Below, in pieces: positions 25,601 to 60,737 of a stretch of 64,000 bases of DNA. The stretch spans positions 14,775,501 through 14,839,500 of the forward strand of contig NC_053413.1 in the NCBI RefSeq assembly GCF_016859285.1, given 5' to 3'. The notes beneath the pieces were generated by a model. It did no database searches and had not been told where the DNA came from. It saw only the letters and a list, made by a program, of their open reading frames with translations. Position 1 is the first letter of the stretch, and each line of letters begins with the position of its first letter. The DNA is from Xiphias gladius. Lineage: Eukaryota > Chordata > Actinopteri > Istiophoriformes > Xiphiidae. The position numbers and the translations under genes are program-made.

Positions 25601-27680
25601 ATTTTTTTAATGCTTTTTACATCTTCTAAAGGTTTGATGATTATCAAATGTGCAAGTATCATAACGCCAAACCAGTAGTCTAAAGTCAAAAATAACTAAA
25701 ATAACTAAATAACCAAAATTAACTGAGACAATGTAACTATTTATACACAATATATCAAAAATTAAATCAGCATCAATTTAAAGGCCCTAAAATTCTATGG
25801 TCCGTCTACACAGTTGTCCCTTACTTGACCTCTTCTCTGGACTGTGTGGGAACGCACAAGCTACATTTAGTTTTATTTAACTTTGTTGCCTGTTGCACCT
25901 TTGTCAATTCTAGTTCATGAAGTTTACTAACTTCACATAAATCCCAGAATATCTCCACCCCACAACAATTTGGGCCGAGGCCTAACAGGCCTTTTTCAAA
26001 GCAGACATTTTGTCTTGTGATAGCAGGAAAAGCATAGGTGTTACCTATAAAATAAAGATGACTTCATCAATTCAAGTGTCCCAGTAGGTAATGACAGCAT
26101 GACAGTGAGCCAGCATGAACAATAATAGGACCAGCTAAATGGTATTCAGCATTCATTCATTTTATTACATATACCTGTGCTTTTTATACTTTTTTTAGCC
26201 ATCTGAAAACCAATAATATTACATGCATACATTACATTATTTGGTCGGGTTAGCGGTTATGTAAAAAAAAAAAAAAAAGATCAGCATTTTGGGTAACAAT
26301 CAGAGGCTCGGTCTTGCTCTGTTTGTTTTGGGATTTATGCTCCATCAGCCCCAGGCAAACTCATTACCAAAGTTAGGATTAAATTTCCCAAACACATCTG
26401 GGACTCATCATATTCACAGCCTTTTCTCTAGTGGTGAAATATAACTTCTGAAAATAAAAAAATTCAAGCATGAATTTAACCACCAAATTTGTTAGAACAA
26501 ATAACATTTAAATTTTAATTACCTGTTTTTCATGATAATGTTTTATAGAATTAGGGTTCGTCTTGAATACAAGAAAACCGCTGCTTCCTTATTTACATGT
26601 TTTCTACATGGATCATCAACTAGTGAAGATGCTGATTTTTCGCCTGGGAAATGTAGCTACCCTTCGCCTCTTCCTTTTGTGAAATAATGTACGCAGCCAT
26701 CGTGTGCATAGAAGGGTTCTTGTTTTGAAGACAGTCAGCTGGAAACATCGAAACCCGACCTAGAGGTAGAGTTTTCAAACATCTCACGGAGTTAGCGTTA
26801 ACTGGCTATTTAAGATGCTACAGCTTAAAAAAATGCTTTTTTTTTTCCATTATAAAAAAGAACAACCCTAAAACTGCAACCTCAAAATTATTACCCATGT
26901 ACGGTACACTTTGTCTGTGCATTACAATTCCCCATCCACCCTGGAGGCCATTTCAGTCATCTTTATTGTGATTTTCCACTGCTTTTTTTCCCCACTTCAT
27001 GTTTATGCTGAAGGACACACCAGTATGCTCACCGTTTGTCCAGTGAAGACCGCAGTAAAACCCGCGTGCCTCAGAGACTTGATAGACTTCATCTGAGACA
27101 TCAGGGTGAGATCCCTCTCTGGAGGCTTCAGATGGTTGAACGAAGTCACCACTGAAAACGATTATAATAAAGGTCAAATGTCAATGATTCAATTTTAAAA
27201 TCTCTCAATATTTATCTACCTTTAAACAAAAGGTACCGGTTATATGTAAAATACATCTTATGCATTTTAAAATATTGTGGTTGACGTTGGTTCACTTTCA
27301 GTTACATTGATTCAGATAGTCAGTGTAGCTTTTCTTTAATATAAATGATCTGAAAAGACAGACAACAAATGAAAAAAATATTTCTGGTATATATGTAATG
27401 ACACAATGACTAAATAAATGAACAGTAACATGGCTGACAACAGTAAATATTATTTACCTATGTAATAATCCTTATCACATTGCTAAAAATATTTTAATCT
27501 ACATGTTGAAATACAAATATGCGGCGTCTTTGTTAATCACCTGAGGAGGCCACCTGTACGTGCTGGATGGAGCCTGTGGTTTGTTTTTTTGAAGTGGAAT
27601 TAGGGGTCAGAGAGGAAGAGGTCACATGAAGTGAGACAGGGTGACGCGGCAGGGGGGGCACCTCTTTCACTGGCTGCTAG

Positions 27681-27750
<70 letters not shown>

Positions 27751-28301
27751 CAGGTGTGAGTCACGCTTAAAGGCACAGTTTACCCAAAACAAAAACATAT
27801 TTTCCAGTTACCCAAACGGTATATGGAAATGTTTATTTTGGTCCTTGACAGAAGTTGGGGTAGTTTGAAGGTGCTCGGTATTGAATGAGATTACCAAACC
27901 ATCTTATATATTCATTTTTTTTAATGCAAATCCGCTAGATGTCTTTTTGTTTGTTTTCTGATTTGATATCAGTATTGCACATTACAGTGTAAAATCAGTT
28001 AAGCAGATGATCTTGTATTACTCCAAGGCACTGGTCTTGCTTTCAAACTTTTTCTTTGTCATGTTCTCCTTTTGAAACCAAAAAAACTTTCAGCCTCCAT
28101 AGAGGTGGCATTGACATTTAGCTATAGACCTTTTTCTCAACAGACATTTTGACCTGTTCATAGAGGGGGGTAAAACAATTTTCCCTCAACAAAATTAAAA
28201 CAGATTTTGTCAAGTCAAACAACCTTTCTCCATTTCTTAAATTGTCTCTGCCTTTAATTTAATTCCCCCCACTGATGATTGGTCACCTTGCTGTTCTCCA
28301 T
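22625..28301 (-). CDS. espnl: Espin-like protein, ankyrin-less form, 5 coding exons
   Basis: Espin-family proteins bind actin and shape parallel bundles such as stereocilia. Coding exons: 28301-28287, 27676 (or 27673)-27541, 27151-27033, 25508-25329, 24256-22625. They sum to 2,082 nt, giving 693 aa. Exon 4 has the family signature [20 protein letters not shown] followed by [20 protein letters not shown], part of the espin actin-bundling region. The 1.6-kb last exon starts with [15 protein letters not shown] and [16 protein letters not shown], typical as I recall of espin-like rather than espin, and ends in [20 protein letters not shown]. Exons 2-3 are Ser/Thr/Pro-rich linker with [19 protein letters not shown]. 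The start Met (MENSK) has a GCCAACATGG context and in-frame stops upstream. No ankyrin exons were found before it, whereas human ESPNL has N-terminal ankyrin repeats. Naming as espnl rests on the last exon and on linkage to kif1a. Confidence 0.82.
24308..24385 (+). repeat. Truncated family A repeat, forward
   Basis: TTAAAGGAATAGTTCAACAT followed by TTTGGGAAATACACTTATTT and TTAGAGTTAGATGACAAGAC. This is the opening block of the family A repeat and then homology fades. It lies in the espnl intron just upstream of the last exon. Confidence 0.65.
27683..27749. repeat. (CA)n microsatellite abutting espnl exon 2 acceptor
   Basis: About 33 CA units. In the transcript it is a UG tract that ends only a few bases before the ACCTAG acceptor of exon 2, so it replaces the normal pyrimidine tract. 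Confidence 0.95.
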
Positions 28302-28355
28302 GTTGGCTCTGCACATTCACACTCCAGTGTTTTAAAGCAGCAGGAGCTCCTCGTT
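28287..28355 (-). other. espnl: espnl first coding exon with 5' UTR
   Basis: Bounded by a TTTTCAG acceptor and an AAG|GTGACC donor. In the frame that continues downstream, the exon has TAA and TGA stops before the ATG at 28301. It therefore cannot be an internal coding exon: translation of any transcript using it must start at MENSK. Confidence 0.65.
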
Positions 28356-28845
28356 CTGAAAATGACAAAAACAACATTATACAGTAACATCAACAGAAAC
28401 CAGATAAACCACGCAAAAGAAGACCACACTGGTGGAGATATGTGACACAGCTCACATAGCAGTAAACGGCTCTAAAGCAATCTTCTAAGAGACTGAGACC
28501 CCCTAATGGCGCACACACACACACACACGGTTAATGTAAAGAACAGAAGCCACAGCTTGTAGTACTCGGAACAAAAACAACAAGTGGTGAAATTGGACCC
28601 CCGGTCAGTGAATGTAGCGTATCCCACACAGAGAGCAGGAGAAAGCGTGGTAGAGTTTGGAGAGACATGATATCCTGCTTCAGGTAACCTTACTGATTCA
28701 CGGATTTTTTCCCGAGCTCCATGCCATTCAATAGCCTAAGTACTACACAGACAATTACAGTGTTTTACGAAATTAAATGCACATTGCAAAATAAGAAGTA
28801 AGATACCACCTTAATGGTAGCTTCGTTAATTCTTTATGCACAACA

Positions 28846-29033
28846 AACATTACATTAATACATTAATGTATTTAGTGCCTTTATCATCTAATATCATCAT
28901 TCCACCTGTGACTGAGGAATGCTTGCAACATATCTGATGTTTTTATACACTTAATGTATTGTATTTAGTGCATTTACCAAACTAATGTTTTTAATTCCGC
29001 CTATTGCTGGGAATGGTTTGTATGTTGTTTGTT
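28846..29033. repeat. Degenerate tandem duplication, about 95-bp unit
   Basis: Two neighbouring blocks share the order TGTATTTAGTGC, then ATTCC(A/G)CCT, then G(A/G)GGAATG/GGGAATGG, at roughly 70% identity by eye. Confidence 0.45.
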
Positions 29034-30399
29034 CATAACTCATTGCTACTTCTCCGTATCTTAGCCAGGACACAAAAAAGATATTTTATTTTATCTCAAT
29101 AAGACTTACCTGAGATACGAACTGTTAAATTAAAATGTCACCGGTCCAAAATACAAATGACATAATTATGTGCATTTTTATTTTAAACAGTAGTTTTTAT
29201 GGAAAGAAAGGTTTCTCTCTGCAAAGAGATGATTCAAACTGATCATTAGAGCTGGCATATTCACTACAGTAGTCATCAACCTAAATGCATATAGTACTTA
29301 CAGTATAGTGCCGAAACTTTGGAATCACCAACAGTGTGATAGCAGAAAATAATAAATGATGAAAAATAATTTAAAAAATAATAATATTAATAGAAAAAGG
29401 TAAATAATAAGGGGGAAAATCCAAAAGCTTTTGTCTGCCTCTTCACTCTGGAGCAGCCAATAAACAGTAAGACCAAGGAGCAGCATCACCTGGACCCAAA
29501 CCTCAGATGGGGGGCCTTCTTACTGTGCATAATTAAACAGGTGGGATAGGGTGACCTGCACCTGGAAGTATAGAACGATAGCACTGTGAATGTATGTAGG
29601 AGATGACATACTGTAGGCCGGTGGGACAGGTGTGTGTCTGTGTGTGTTAGTGTTTTCACACTTAGGACAGACGCCAGTCTCACTACATGCATAGCTGCTT
29701 GACCACTACTTCCTGTAGCATGAGTTATTGACATCCTGTGTCACAGAGATTTGGCTTTCGAGCAACATGCCGTTTTTGTATTTTGAGTATATTTATTGTT
29801 GTGACACCAGCAGTTGGTTTAAGTTGAACAGTTTGTTGCTATAGCAACCCCTGCTGACAGAGTTTTTTTGCAGTTACGGTTTAACTGACATTGTCACATC
29901 CACCATTTTGTCAGATCTGTGACCAAGAAGATATTGAAACAATTATTTTACCTACTCCCCAGATACCCTTGTTGGTGCATTAACTTTTAGTACTTGTTTT
30001 ATCACAGCTCTTTTGTGATAGTTTTAGTCTTTAGTTAGTCTTTTGTCTTAGTTTTCTTGCTATCAATTTATTGCTAACCACGCTAGCCGTTCTTCTACCC
30101 TAGCTACAGTATCTGAGGTTAATAGGCTATGTTTTGCTAATACATTTTAAAATTATGCTAACTGTTAATTTCCTGTTGGACTAACTGTTACTCTATTTAC
30201 TTTCAGTGTATTTCACTCTTCATACTTTTACTGTTGTGGACTATATACTTATTAGATTAATTGCTGTGTTGTACAACCTATGGACTTAATGTCGATCTGT
30301 GATTGTGATACTGTTTATTTGTTTCTTTATAGCGACAATTTAGGTGTAGTGTACTGTCAACTCCGGGAAGTAAAATATTAAGAGGTTATATACACCGAA

Positions 30400-30454
30400 T
30401 TTGGACTCATGTACTGGGACTTTGAACTTGGCAAGTTCCGCATGGGAGTCCAAA
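30400..30454. repeat. Nested inverted repeat
   Basis: Outer arms TTTGGACTC (30400-30408) and GAGTCCAAA (30446-30454) are perfect complements. Between them lies GAACTTGGCAAGTTC (30424-30438), itself a near-perfect palindrome. No gene context explains it. Confidence 0.6.
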
Positions 30455-33400
30455 CTCCTATGTTTTTCCAGGCATGGGGAACAATGTGACTAATTTCACA
30501 GTTTCTACATTTTTGTAAATCAGTTGTACTAGTCAGCTGTAATGGTTAATTTTTACAAAAGGTTTGGCTTAACTCTTTTTTTTAGTGTTTTCTAATTTGT
30601 AATCACTATCATTGAATTTGTTGTATAATACTGTTCTTACAGTTTTAAAAAACCTACAGTATCTTACCAAACTTACTGTTCATCACTGGTCTGCTGTAAC
30701 CTCAGTGCCTGATGGGAGGTAGCTGCCCCTCACTCCAAGGCCTTTGTGTCCAGCCCAGTATTTCTGCCTCTGTTATCAGGGGATTAGTCTGATGGGCCCT
30801 GCTGCAGCGGAGCACATGGTGAGTACATAATCAATAATGGAAGGCTGCACAAGTGCAACACAACAATCTCACACACACATGCACATGTGTTCCCTTTAAG
30901 CAAAAGTACAAACTGCTACACAACAGACATGAGAAGACCATTATGTTATGTTATCCATTTATTAGGTTGCTCTGTCAGCAAAAACACTGTCTTGTTGGGG
31001 TCATGTTTAATCAGACTTTTTTTCTACTGTTAAACCTGATCAGTTTGGACAAAACGAGAACAGCTTTATTTACAGTGGATATTACAGCACATGTCAATCA
31101 GGAAATACAGTATAATGTGCTGCACAGAAGTAGACACTCCATCTCAAGGTAAATACATTAGCACGTTTTTCTGCCACCGCCTGTGACAAAAAGACTTATG
31201 GCTAGTTGCAAATAAATCAAAAAGTGGGAATAGAATATATTATGACAGTCAAGATATCACAGAGATACCATCTTAAATAAAAATGTGGGTTTAATAAATA
31301 ATGTTTAGATTCTATTATATGACGGATAAGGTTTATAAATATGGCAGTGTTATATCAGGGAATGTTCTAAAATGTGGCACTACATATTCTTGATCCACGC
31401 TCTCTGGGGCTGTTGAAAAATTCAGGATATTTGGTTTGACATTTAACATTGGTTATCCTCAGGACAGATTGTATATTTAATAGAAGAGATATCCAAGGAG
31501 TTGGATAATTTATTTTTCATCCTCATTTTTCATCTGTTTTGTTGATATGTGAAGTGTATACGATGTTGTTTTTAAAAAGAAGAATTAATCCTACCATTTT
31601 CTGACCTGGTACTTTGCAGACATCAACAGTAGAAATAAAAGCATTTTGCCTGTGAGGTTTAGCACCAACAACACCAATCTCCGCTTTGTTGCTACTGAGT
31701 TGCAGAAAAAAACAAGGACACCAGTCTTTTATTTAATTGGTGACTTAACTGGGCTCAGGAAGCCAGGAATAGGTATAATATCAATGGAGTTTAATCAGAA
31801 TAATTATGATTGTATAGTATATTTTTTGTTTCTGAAGCCCAGAACCCCACACTTGCAGCAGCTTGTACAGTATATAAGTGTTGTACTTGTACATGTTCAA
31901 GTACAGTGTATTTGCTATTTGATGGGTAAAAATGACAAGCGCAACATGAACTTGTCCATCTACTGTAATATAAGGGTTAATTGTGAACTGTTATGCATCT
32001 CATAAAACCAGGTACTGTTTAAAAAGATTTAAGTGGATGATAAAAATGAACAATGGCAACAATTAGACACGACACTTAAATGTTAAATAAGTTTCAACAC
32101 TCATTTATTTATTCGCCGTATTTTTTCTTCACAACTTTTGTTATGTGTCCACAGACATGAAAAAAAAAACTCCAGAACACTCAAAAAGATAAATGTGAGC
32201 ACTGAGATTAAGACTTCATCACAGGCTGGAACCTGTTTCTGCCTCTGTCAAGCAGCTCAGAGCTCAGAGTGCACACCTGGGATCATCTACCCATTCCACA
32301 ATCACCGCCTCATCTGCACTGAGCTGAAATGTGCAAAACTGACCCCTGATCAGCACTCTTTACTCTGGGGTGACACTTGACAAAGCAGCATGCCGGTTAT
32401 TCTTATTCATCATCATGGTATACAGAGGAAGAGAGAGTTAATATCATCTGTGTGATGAGACCCAACACAGAAAATCTCCATTTATATACAAGACAGAGCC
32501 GAGAGGAAGGTTTCCAGTTAGTCATTACAAGGATCATGAATGACAATACTTTACAAGCAGCACTTCGGGGGAGGGGGGGGTTTATCATTAGCAAGCGGTA
32601 AGGTAAGGGAGAGGGACAGAGTACAGCAGAAGATAAGTGGACCTGCATGCTTTGATCCAGAGCTATGACAATTAAAAAGCAGCCGAATATGAAATAATCA
32701 ACTCATTTATCAATCAACAGTTACTGGCCTATGCACTAAAACTGTCTCGCAAAGTGTTGAACGCGATACCCTTGGACTATGGAAGCATTAATCGATGCAA
32801 TTTGGTGCAGTGTTGTCGGTGGTTTGATTGCTGAAGCAAACATGGCACAGTTTCAGAATTTAATCTTCTCTGCCTTTTCAGGACAGGGCCATCATTTTTT
32901 TTAAACACAAACCAGTCTTTACCATACATTCCTAAAACATCATCATATGAAATCATATTAAATAAAGATGCTTTCTGCATGAGTGCGATATATTATAAGA
33001 ACATAATATATCCTTCAAAACTTTGTGAATAAAACTTTTCATTTGTCTTCTGTTCCAGCAGACAGCATTAATTATATATCCATCAGCATTTTACCAAACA
33101 AATAAAGTTGATTATACCAAGATGACCCAAAACAGTAAGAAATATATAATGTAATTACACTGAATTCTTTGCTCAGACAGAATATCACTAAAAAAAAAAA
33201 AAAAAAAAACAGTGGCCATGAGTAGCAACAAATCCAAAGTGAAATTTGAAATACAACCTTTATATTAGATTTTGCACAGATTTTTAAAGTATTAGGCTGC
33301 ATTGCTCAACAGGTTGGTTGGCCTGTGGCATAAAGAGTCCTAAATACTTTCTGTTGTATGACTGTAAGTCAGATTTGACAATAAACTGATCATAACCAGA

Positions 33401-34356
33401 GGAAAATGACAATGACGAAATGGTTGGCTGACCATGTTTTTGGTATAAGATTTACAAATGAAGAAGTTGTTCCTCTCTAGAGTGAAAGATATGGATAATA
33501 TCCCCTTAGATTCAAGTAAAAGAATATACAGACATAATAATATCTAATGTAAATAATATTTCTAGCAAGAACAAGCTATTTTTTAGATAAATATTTTCTT
33601 CTACTGATAATTTATTCAAGACCCACATTCAAGGTCATCTTGGTACAGTGCAAAATAACAGAAACAGGTAAAAGCAACTAGAAACCATCTTTGACAGAGA
33701 AGTCATAACAACACCAAAGCTAATCATACTGTACTGGTTTCTGACACAAGCATCGGGCTGTCAAATATCTAGTACCTACAGTACAAAAGCCAAGAGGGGA
33801 ATTCCTTTTAAATGCAACAATTACAGTCAATGATAATGAGAGACACGCTGTACTGTACTGTTACAGGCTATACCAACATACTATAAAGCATCATTGATAA
33901 TATTCAATCTCCAAAACATTGACGTATATCATCAATATAAAAAAAGATCCACAGCACCTACTATTACTCTACATATAAGATTACTCTTAGACACATGTAA
34001 CTAACTTTAGTGTTGATGTCGAAGACAATGATGAAGGAGGGAGCGAAGAAAAAGAAGTGAAGAAAGGGAGGCACTATCTGGTGCATCGGCAACGCTCTTG
34101 CCCGCTCAAAGCAACTGCCCTCAACAGATTACAGGTCCAGGATCCTTTACAACTTTCCATTGAGCTACTAGAGGAGACTTAAATAGTAAAATTATTTAAT
34201 GTAACAACTCTGCTGGCCCATAACAGACAGTATAAGTGCTTATTTGATTTTTTAAAAAAAAAAGAAAAACCACAAACATACAGTATAGTTGTCCTCCTGG
34301 TGTATTTATCATACAAAACATCTTAGTCCAATTTAGATACAACTGATTAGTTTAAA

Positions 34357-34990
34357 GAAATAGTTTGAAAAACAAGTGAATTGGCTTTCTTGCAAGAAGT
34401 CAGATGAAAAAATCTAGAGGTTATGCATATAACCAATGATCCCTGAGGGAAGGAAACTTGGTACAACACATCAATATGGGGATTGCATCCCTGCAAGGAT
34501 GCTACACTTGGGGTTTGTACTGAGAAGACGATTAGCTTAACCTAAAGAAACAGGGGGCAACAGCTTGCCTGGCTCTATTCTAAGACAGAAAAATCCAGCT
34601 TCCAACACCTTTAAAGCTCACTAATTAACAAATTATATCTCATTTGTGACTTTGTTTGTCCTGGAAGTCTCTGCACCCTGCTAGGCAATAGTCCAGCACA
34701 TAACTACTATTAAAATCTCAACTTGTCATTTTTACACTTCAAAATAACGGGAGACAACATGTTAATTAGTGAGCTTTTGAAGTACTGGTAGGCAGATTTT
34801 GTTACCTATGGATAGAGCCCGTCTCGCTGTTTCCTCCTGTTTCCAGTCTTAGGTAAGCTAAGCCAACCGGCTGCTGGCTGTAGCTTCATATTTAAGGACA
34901 ATGCAGAGTATCGATCTTCTTATCTTTCTCAGCAAGAAAGCAAATAGGCATACTTCTCAAAATGTCAAACTATTTGTTTAAATCCAGTTA
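34357..34990. repeat. Compound family A repeat: interrupted forward copy plus reverse copy
   Basis: A forward copy starts at AAAGAAATAGTTTGAAAAAC. It is interrupted at about 34425-34560 by unrelated sequence containing CCAATGATCCCTGAGGGAAG, and resumes with AACAGCTTGCCTGGCTCTAT through CTCACTAATTAACAAATTAT. A reverse copy follows from about 34670 (GTTAATTAGTGAGCTTTTGA, then TAAGCTAAGCCAACCGGC) to CTCAAAATGTCAAACTATTT. Confidence 0.6.
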
Positions 34991-36060
34991 TTCTCAAAAA
35001 CTGTCTTCTAACACAATTGCACAGTGGACAATGTTTGAAACAATTACAACAAGGAAACTATGCTTTGGTTACAACAACTGAGTAAATGACACAAGACATT
35101 AACTCATTGAAGACAATAAAGTGCCATGCAACAAAACTGGTCAGTGGTCCTGTCACAAATAAATAACAGTGCAGAGAACCTATGATAGCAACAATAAATG
35201 AATCTTCTCCTTTATGGGTATACGCACAAAAAAAAGAACATATCAAGAACAAGGCAAGGACATGAGTTATCTCTCCTGATTGTGTGTTATTCTACCTTAG
35301 TCTAGCCAACAAACTCAGTTTTAATTAAACCAGTTAAAAAAAAAACATCAACAACAGGTATAACAACTTACCGCTTTGTCTTAACAAACCCCTCCTCATG
35401 CTACCGATCTGCTCACTATCTGAAACCTCTGCAGTGAAACAAATACTCTATGTTGTAGAGCACCAAGCCATTCCAAACAAGGTAATGTACAGTATTTATA
35501 TAATAGATGTATGTGGAGCTGTCATCCCTGCACTTAACACACTTCTACACAGAGAAACATCTGATTTGATGTTTTCATTTTCCCTCTCACCTGATGGCAT
35601 TAATTAGAAATACATGAATGGTTGGTTTACAACTGGGACTGATTTTCAGTTAAGACAGATAAAGGAGGGACTGAGCACATATTAACTTTCTACAGGGATT
35701 TGGTGGCCTCACAGATGACAGATTTCTACATGTACATGAAAACTAATCAGAACTAGTCCAAATGCCCAGCAGAAATAAGTTAATTAACATGTTTGGGTGG
35801 TTAGTTTTTCTTATGTATTCTTCTAATGGTCAGGAGGGAGCACACCATGCAGGGTTTGAGGTGACGACTGCAAAAAGTGAGAAGGGACAGTTTCTGTTGG
35901 GGTTTGGTATGAGTGACTGAGGGATGTCATGTAGAAGGGGATTTAAATGGTTTTATGTATAAGTTTGTTTATATGGTCAATGTTCATTAGAGCAGGAGGT
36001 TGAGCAGAGCTTTTAGATTGTATTGTTTTGTTTTGTTTTCCCACCAGTCTGGTTCACCTC

Positions 36061-58778
<22,718 letters not shown>

Positions 58779-59969
58779 GATGCAGGTGGGTGTGTGAGCG
58801 GGCGGAAGAGCTGGAGATCCGTGTGGCTACACAGACACACACCTGGCACCTGCACGGATAGATGATGAGAAGAGTTCATTGGATTTATTAGCAACAGAAG
58901 TAGACCTGTAGGATACAGACAAACCTTGGTTGTGAAGCACCATGTGGTATCATTACACCTCTATATCATATGCTACTATGGTTAAATAACTAAAATACGG
59001 AATTCATTTGAATATTTAGGTGCTTTTTATTAGTATTATTATTTAATATTGAGGACTGGGCCTTGTTAGGAGAAGCAAACAGCTAAGACTACCATCACAC
59101 TTCCTCCATTTCCAGGCCCTGAATCAGTCAGTTTGGCTTCAGGCAGAGACTTGCAGCTCCTAATACACGCTGACTAAATGGCTGGGCCATCATTTGGCAG
59201 GAAGATCAACAGCATCCCTCCTGTTCCACAGTAAAATGGCTGCTTATTCTTGGGGCATCATCACCCTCGCCTCACCTATCACCGCTTCTCACCACAGAAA
59301 ACAAACACACGTCCCTGCGCCGTCTGGAATTAGCTGCTGCGTTTTTTTCCCCACAGCATCCTCACAATAATCATCCCTCTCACTGCAGTTGTTTCTCGTT
59401 GGAGACCTTTCACTTTTCTTCTCTGTACACGACCAGATAATTTAAGTTGATTTTTTTTTTTTAACGGTATATTTGGTTGAAAGGCAGCACATCCATCTTC
59501 CTCCAACCTCAGCCGATGAACCACAACAATCCTCCTGAACATCTGTCTAAAAAGCCGTCATTGTCCCTGTAGATAGAAATGCGCGGAGGACACAGACAGT
59601 TCAGAAAATCTGACATCTGCGGTAAAGACTGCGAGTATTTATTACCTATGTAAATACTGTTTCCTCCATCTTGCGTCGCCTGCCGCGCCTCAAAGACAGG
59701 CCGCGTAAACATAAACGGCACAGACACTAAATCGTCTAACACTGCGTCAGAAAGGAGGTCAGCTCAAATTATTAGAGCTTTAATGACATTTACGGCTATT
59801 TTGAGCTCAAATGTTCACCTATTTGATACAGTGTCAGTTTTTTTTTTTTAGAGGGATTCAGGATTTGGCTTTTTTTTTAAGACAATTGTTGACAACAGAG
59901 GAATCAAACAGTAAACATCCTGACGCAGCGCAATTATTTATATCCTCTGATGTACACAAGGCCTCGAAA

Positions 59970-59994
59970 TCACACACACACACACACACACACA
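59970..59994. repeat. (CA)n microsatellite
   Basis: About 12 CA units in the first kif1a intron, just downstream of the presumed non-coding exon. Confidence 0.9.
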
Positions 59995-60075
59995 CCTACA
60001 GACCTCACCGAGGCGTGACAGCCTTCAGTGCCGATGCCATGCCATGAAAAACATCTCACAGGAGCCGTGTCTTAC

Positions 60076-60660
60076 CTCGGCAACTCAGACTCGACGAACG
60101 CGGAGGGCAAAATCCTCTGCCCATTAAAAACAGCGCCAGGATCCACCGGTGCCTCCTCCTCGAATCTCCTCACCAGCCTGTATCTGTGCCTCTCTCTCTC
60201 AGCCTGTGGTCAGCCTACAGCATCCCTTCCCTCGGCGCGTCCATACATGGAGAATCCGCCGGGGGGAAAGAGCCTCAGCTTCAGCACCAGCAAGCGGCAA
60301 CACGGCGGTGCGTCAGTCAGAAACGAGTGGGAGCCGGGGGGAGGGACGAGCGAGGGCCAGATGGATAAACAGGAGGATGGGCGCGGGATGCTCCAGCGGG
60401 CCGCCGTCAGTCTGTCCGTCAGTCAGTCTGAAAGTAGGGAAAATGGCGGTGCTGCTGTGGCAGGGAGACTGGGAGGCGTTGGTGACATCAGCATCAGCAT
60501 CATCATCATCATCATCCGCAGCAGGCAGCCATGAGGCAGAGCGATGCAGTACAGAGGCACAGCGGAGGAGGAGAGGGAGGGGACCGGGGATGGACCGTAA
60601 TACCATAACCATAGATGGATTACCGAACCCGCTCTCACGGCCCAGGGGCCAGAGGGATCG
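60076..60660 (-). promoter_or_regulatory. kif1a: Presumed kif1a non-coding exon 1 and CpG-rich promoter
   Basis: A strong donor, GCCGAG|GTAAGA, ends at 60076 on the gene strand. Around and above it the DNA becomes GC- and CpG-rich (CGACGAACGCGGAGGG, TTCCCTCGGCGCGTCC, GGCGCGGGATGCTCC), unlike the flanks. This fits a 5' UTR exon joined to the acceptor at 58851. Plus-strand open frames up to 230 aa here come from the GC content and are not taken as genes. Confidence 0.55.
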
Positions 60661-60737
60661 GGGGACCCCTGGACCAGGACCTCTGTTTGGAGTGACTGCT
60701 AACATCTCTTGTTGGAAAGCCAATCGAAAAAACTACA

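Larger units (their letters stand above)
28356..36060. other. espnl upstream region and kif1a 3' UTR/intergenic DNA
   Basis: 7.7 kb with no recognisable protein exon on either strand. I looked for ankyrin-type exons (G-TPLH-A) on the minus strand and saw none. The right part should contain kif1a 3' untranslated sequence; several AATAAA-type hexamers occur on that strand (for example at 33611-33616) but none can be singled out. The stretch also holds a degenerate tandem duplication (28.85-29.03 kb), a nested inverted repeat (30.40-30.45 kb) and a compound family A repeat (34.36-34.99 kb). Confidence 0.55.

Noticed and set aside
22625-28301. Assignment to espn (espin) instead of espnl
   Set aside because: As I recall, espin ends soon after the actin-bundling region. 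Here a long extra exon with [13 protein letters not shown] and a [17 protein letters not shown] end follows, as in espin-like proteins.
32138-32601. Plus-strand open frames between espnl and kif1a
   Set aside because: No homology, poor start context and AT-rich composition. They are most likely chance frames in kif1a 3' UTR or intergenic DNA.
34081-34150. Possible tRNA-like or small RNA segment
   Set aside because: No cloverleaf with A and B boxes in the right spacing could be drawn.
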